NCBI GenBank assembly: GCA_020354155.1
Contig: CP070644.1
Location: forward strand, 720,831-727,055
Origin: Nitrospiraceae bacterium
Lineage (GTDB): Bacteria; Nitrospirota; Thermodesulfovibrionia; UBA6902
Direction of reading: 5' to 3'
Length of the DNA stretch: 6,225 nt
Positions 6,001 to 6,225 of the stretch are shown here, piece after piece. The notes under the pieces are model-generated. The model saw only the letters and a program-made list of their open reading frames with translations. It was not told the origin of the DNA and did not search any database. Numbering within the stretch: position 1 is the stretch's first letter; each line of letters begins with the position of its first letter. A program made the position numbers and the translations under genes.

Positions 6001-6225
6001 ACGCATGGACCGGAGCAAGTTTTACCCACGCAAGTTTTCAGATGAGAGGAGTTCATGGGTCATTGAGCTGTACCCAGTGTCATACAGACGGGCAGTATCC
6101 GGGTCAGATTTCAGGGATAACAGATGGCAACTGTTATGGCTGTCACATGAGCAATTATCAGGGGGCGCCTGGTCATGTAAGCTCCGGCTTTCCCCAGGAT
6201 TGCGAGCAGTGTCATACAGTAAATC
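3078..6225 (+). CDS. Giant multiheme c-type cytochrome, at least 39 hemes (3' end beyond the window)
   Basis: One frame is open from ATG 3078 to the window edge: 1049 codons with no stop. ATG 3078 is preceded by GAGGT at seven bases; an in-frame TAA at 3021 bounds it upstream. Residues 1-58 are a long signal peptide: a basic region ending KK (36-37), a hydrophobic stretch TIFMMAMLLLTLF, then a likely cut after ITFA (residue 58). Hence it is exported, with heme attached in the periplasm. I count 39 CXXCH motifs, the first at residue 88. The opening PGKLTASHKELAGIKNC resembles known Geobacter-type multiheme proteins. After the first three hemes come twelve triheme modules with the pattern L-x-G-x-H, CXXCH, CXXCH, CXXCH, Trp, F-x-H; the extra His residues are plausible sixth ligands, as in triheme c7-like domains. 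Role inferred: electron conduit or storage in extracellular or periplasmic respiration. Partner, cell location beyond the inner membrane and true length cannot be read here. Confidence 0.93.
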   Translation, partial: MNSRYVYTFPMMTGKKHNAFFIKKSNRSSLQHSPVKKQLTIFMMAMLLLTLFSSITFAQFVSPGKLDQFVSPGKLTASHKELAGIKNCIKCHSLGKGIPDAACTACHEKLVLRIKEKKGFHATIKDKCVFCHKDHLGEDQDITSLNKKTFNHKDTGYVLQDSHNVDCNKCHKKEKTFLGLSQECLTCHTDVHKKTLSQDCRQCHNFAEWKIIQFEHNKFSKYSLIGKHADVKCEGCHPEEIVSGGMTDAGKTFKVMKLKDIKSDSCNDCHADVHKGKLKQKTCAQCHSPEEWKKTAFDHNNASLSDYQLIGKHKKAACELCHPVAKVEVSINGAREKKKVRQFKGIEHGNCSDCHYDVHKEQFKDKSCDSCHSLEKGWKEFTFRHDSEDYKGYKLAGKHRETDCEKCHEKSNVKYKEFDQRKKLKIGSFTGIKSERCTDCHYDVHKEQFKDKSCDSCHSLEKGWKEFTFRHESNDYKGYKLEGKHRDVSCEKCHKRGDVNFKEFNTSKSVAVGTFKFANSECASCHKDEHNGKYDQPCSKCHVAADWKPKDFIHDPISFELEGAHRAIPCEKCHASDKIYTGLTSDCAVCHKDNHPNQFAQTCTECHKQNAWVPVDFGHSGVGFRLSGTHKTLDCKECHTNAIFQDTPTDCYTCHQDDYGRAPNHSDMSYSHDCTECHRQSGSWEDATYEHTSFEFRGAHAALKNNCSSCHGSAAGKALAGTSDEDCYKCHSSTGVASSSYELTSTPSHTSSGFSTDCASCHTVTTWAGASFTHGRFQMRGIHGSLSCTQCHTDGQYPGQIAGTTDGNCYACHESLHNAEHPSFPQDCTGCHSLSTWTGATYNHSSFQLEGVHASLSCKQCHTDGQYPGQIAGTTNDNCYACHASQHASHHPTVSQDCMQCHAENTWTGASFTHLSFQLEGVHASLSCNQCHTDGQYPGQIAGTTNDNCYACHASQHASHHPTMPQDCTQCHNENAWTGASFTHASFQMRGVHGSLSCTQCHTDGQYPGQISGITDGNCYGCHMSNYQGAPGHVSSGFPQDCEQCHTVN
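3251..3304 (+). repeat. 27-bp tandem duplication at the signal-peptide junction
   Basis: Two adjacent 27-bp units (3251-3277 and 3278-3304) share their first 21 bases exactly and encode QFVSPGKLD then QFVSPGKLT. They begin at the predicted signal peptidase cut (after ITFA), so the mature protein would start with a doubled nine-residue linker. The near identity suggests a recent slippage event. The reading frame is kept. Confidence 0.85.
3549..5408 (+). repeat. Eight diverged triheme modules of the cytochrome
   Basis: Taking the residue two before the L-x-G-x-H or equivalent motif as the module edge, modules begin at 3549, 3744, 3999, 4257, 4515, 4755, 4950 and 5160. Their lengths are 65, 85, 86, 86, 80, 65, 70 and 83 residues. 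Each holds exactly three CXXCH motifs. The second CXXCH of most is followed by a further His (as in DVHK), the third by a conserved Trp, and then by F-x-H. Long modules carry a Lys-rich insert between the first and second heme motifs. Boundaries are mine and could be shifted without changing the periodicity. Confidence 0.8.
4133..4492 (+). repeat. Near-identical 102-bp direct repeats 258 bp apart
   Basis: Bases 4133-4234 and 4391-4492 differ at a single position by my count (T at 4193, C at 4451; synonymous). They encode DCHYDVHKEQFKDKSCDSCH and the following LEKGWKEFTFRH. The bases just after these blocks are clearly more diverged, so the identity is sharply bounded, as expected from gene conversion or a recent duplication of one 86-residue module. 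Confidence 0.9.
5409..6225 (+). repeat. Exact 210-bp tandem repeat array (four 70-residue triheme modules, last one cut)
   Basis: Units begin at 5409, 5619, 5829 and 6039, giving a constant 210-bp period; the last runs off the window after 187 bases. Each encodes G-[VI]-H-x-SLSC, CXXCH-TDGQYPGQI, GTT or GIT, DxNCY-x-CH, QDC-x-x-CH and, in the three complete units, WTGA-x-[FY]-x-H. Units 2 and 3 differ at about 20 of 210 bases by my count and share an unbroken identical run of about 74 bases. Units 1 and 4 share the variant FQMRG in place of FQLEG, so the array looks shuffled by recombination. Confidence 0.92.

Noticed and set aside
5355..6056. Minus-strand open frames of 61-78 codons with similar sequence to one another
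   Set aside because: They are shadows of the 210-bp cytochrome repeat; the repeated antisense peptides follow directly from the repeated + strand modules.
5409..6225. CRISPR-like array
   Set aside because: The 210-bp period is contiguous coding sequence with no short repeat/spacer alternation, and all units encode heme motifs in one frame.

Overview
The window reads as bacterial chromosome of moderate GC content from an anaerobic or facultative respiratory organism. The evidence is a TrmB-type regulator, a bacterial-type malate dehydrogenase, an enlarged nucleoside-diphosphate kinase and, above all, a very large multiheme c-type cytochrome. Such cytochromes are typical of Desulfobacterota (Geobacter-like), Nitrospirota and related lineages. 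The phylum is an inference from protein style only.

Layout, all genes on the + strand: (1) 1-162 is the 3' end of a gene I do not recognise. (2) 163-278 is an intergenic stretch that ends in a perfect 12-bp-arm inverted repeat directly against the next start codon. (3) 279-1088 encodes a TrmB-family transcriptional regulator. (4) 1089-1180 holds a good sigma70-like promoter (TTGTTA-N17-TATAAT). (5) 1181-2125 is mdh (malate dehydrogenase), followed after 27 bases by 2153-2893, an ndk-like gene with a strong Shine-Dalgarno sequence; the two probably form an operon. (6) 2894-3077 is an intergenic region with an AT-rich block, a TATACT box and a CRP/FNR-like palindrome. (7) 3078 to the window end is one uninterrupted reading frame for a giant exported multiheme cytochrome, cut off by the window edge.

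The cytochrome is the most striking feature. I read 1049 codons without a stop and count 39 CXXCH heme-binding motifs after a signal peptide. They fall into 13 successive groups of three: an N-terminal triheme unit, then twelve modules of about 65-86 residues that each carry three CXXCH motifs and several extra histidines placed as possible sixth ligands. Early modules are lysine-rich and 80-86 residues long. The last four are rich in Ser, Thr, Gly and Gln and repeat with an exact 210-bp (70-residue) period. Two adjacent ones are about 90% identical in DNA, which points to recent tandem expansion. The protein looks like a periplasmic or extracellular electron conduit or capacitor.

How the genes work together: mdh and ndk are central metabolism (malate/oxaloacetate interconversion and NTP balance), and the cytochrome is respiratory. 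The TrmB-family protein could control itself or its neighbours, but its target and effector cannot be read from the sequence. No RNA genes, insertion sequences, CRISPR arrays or defence genes were seen.
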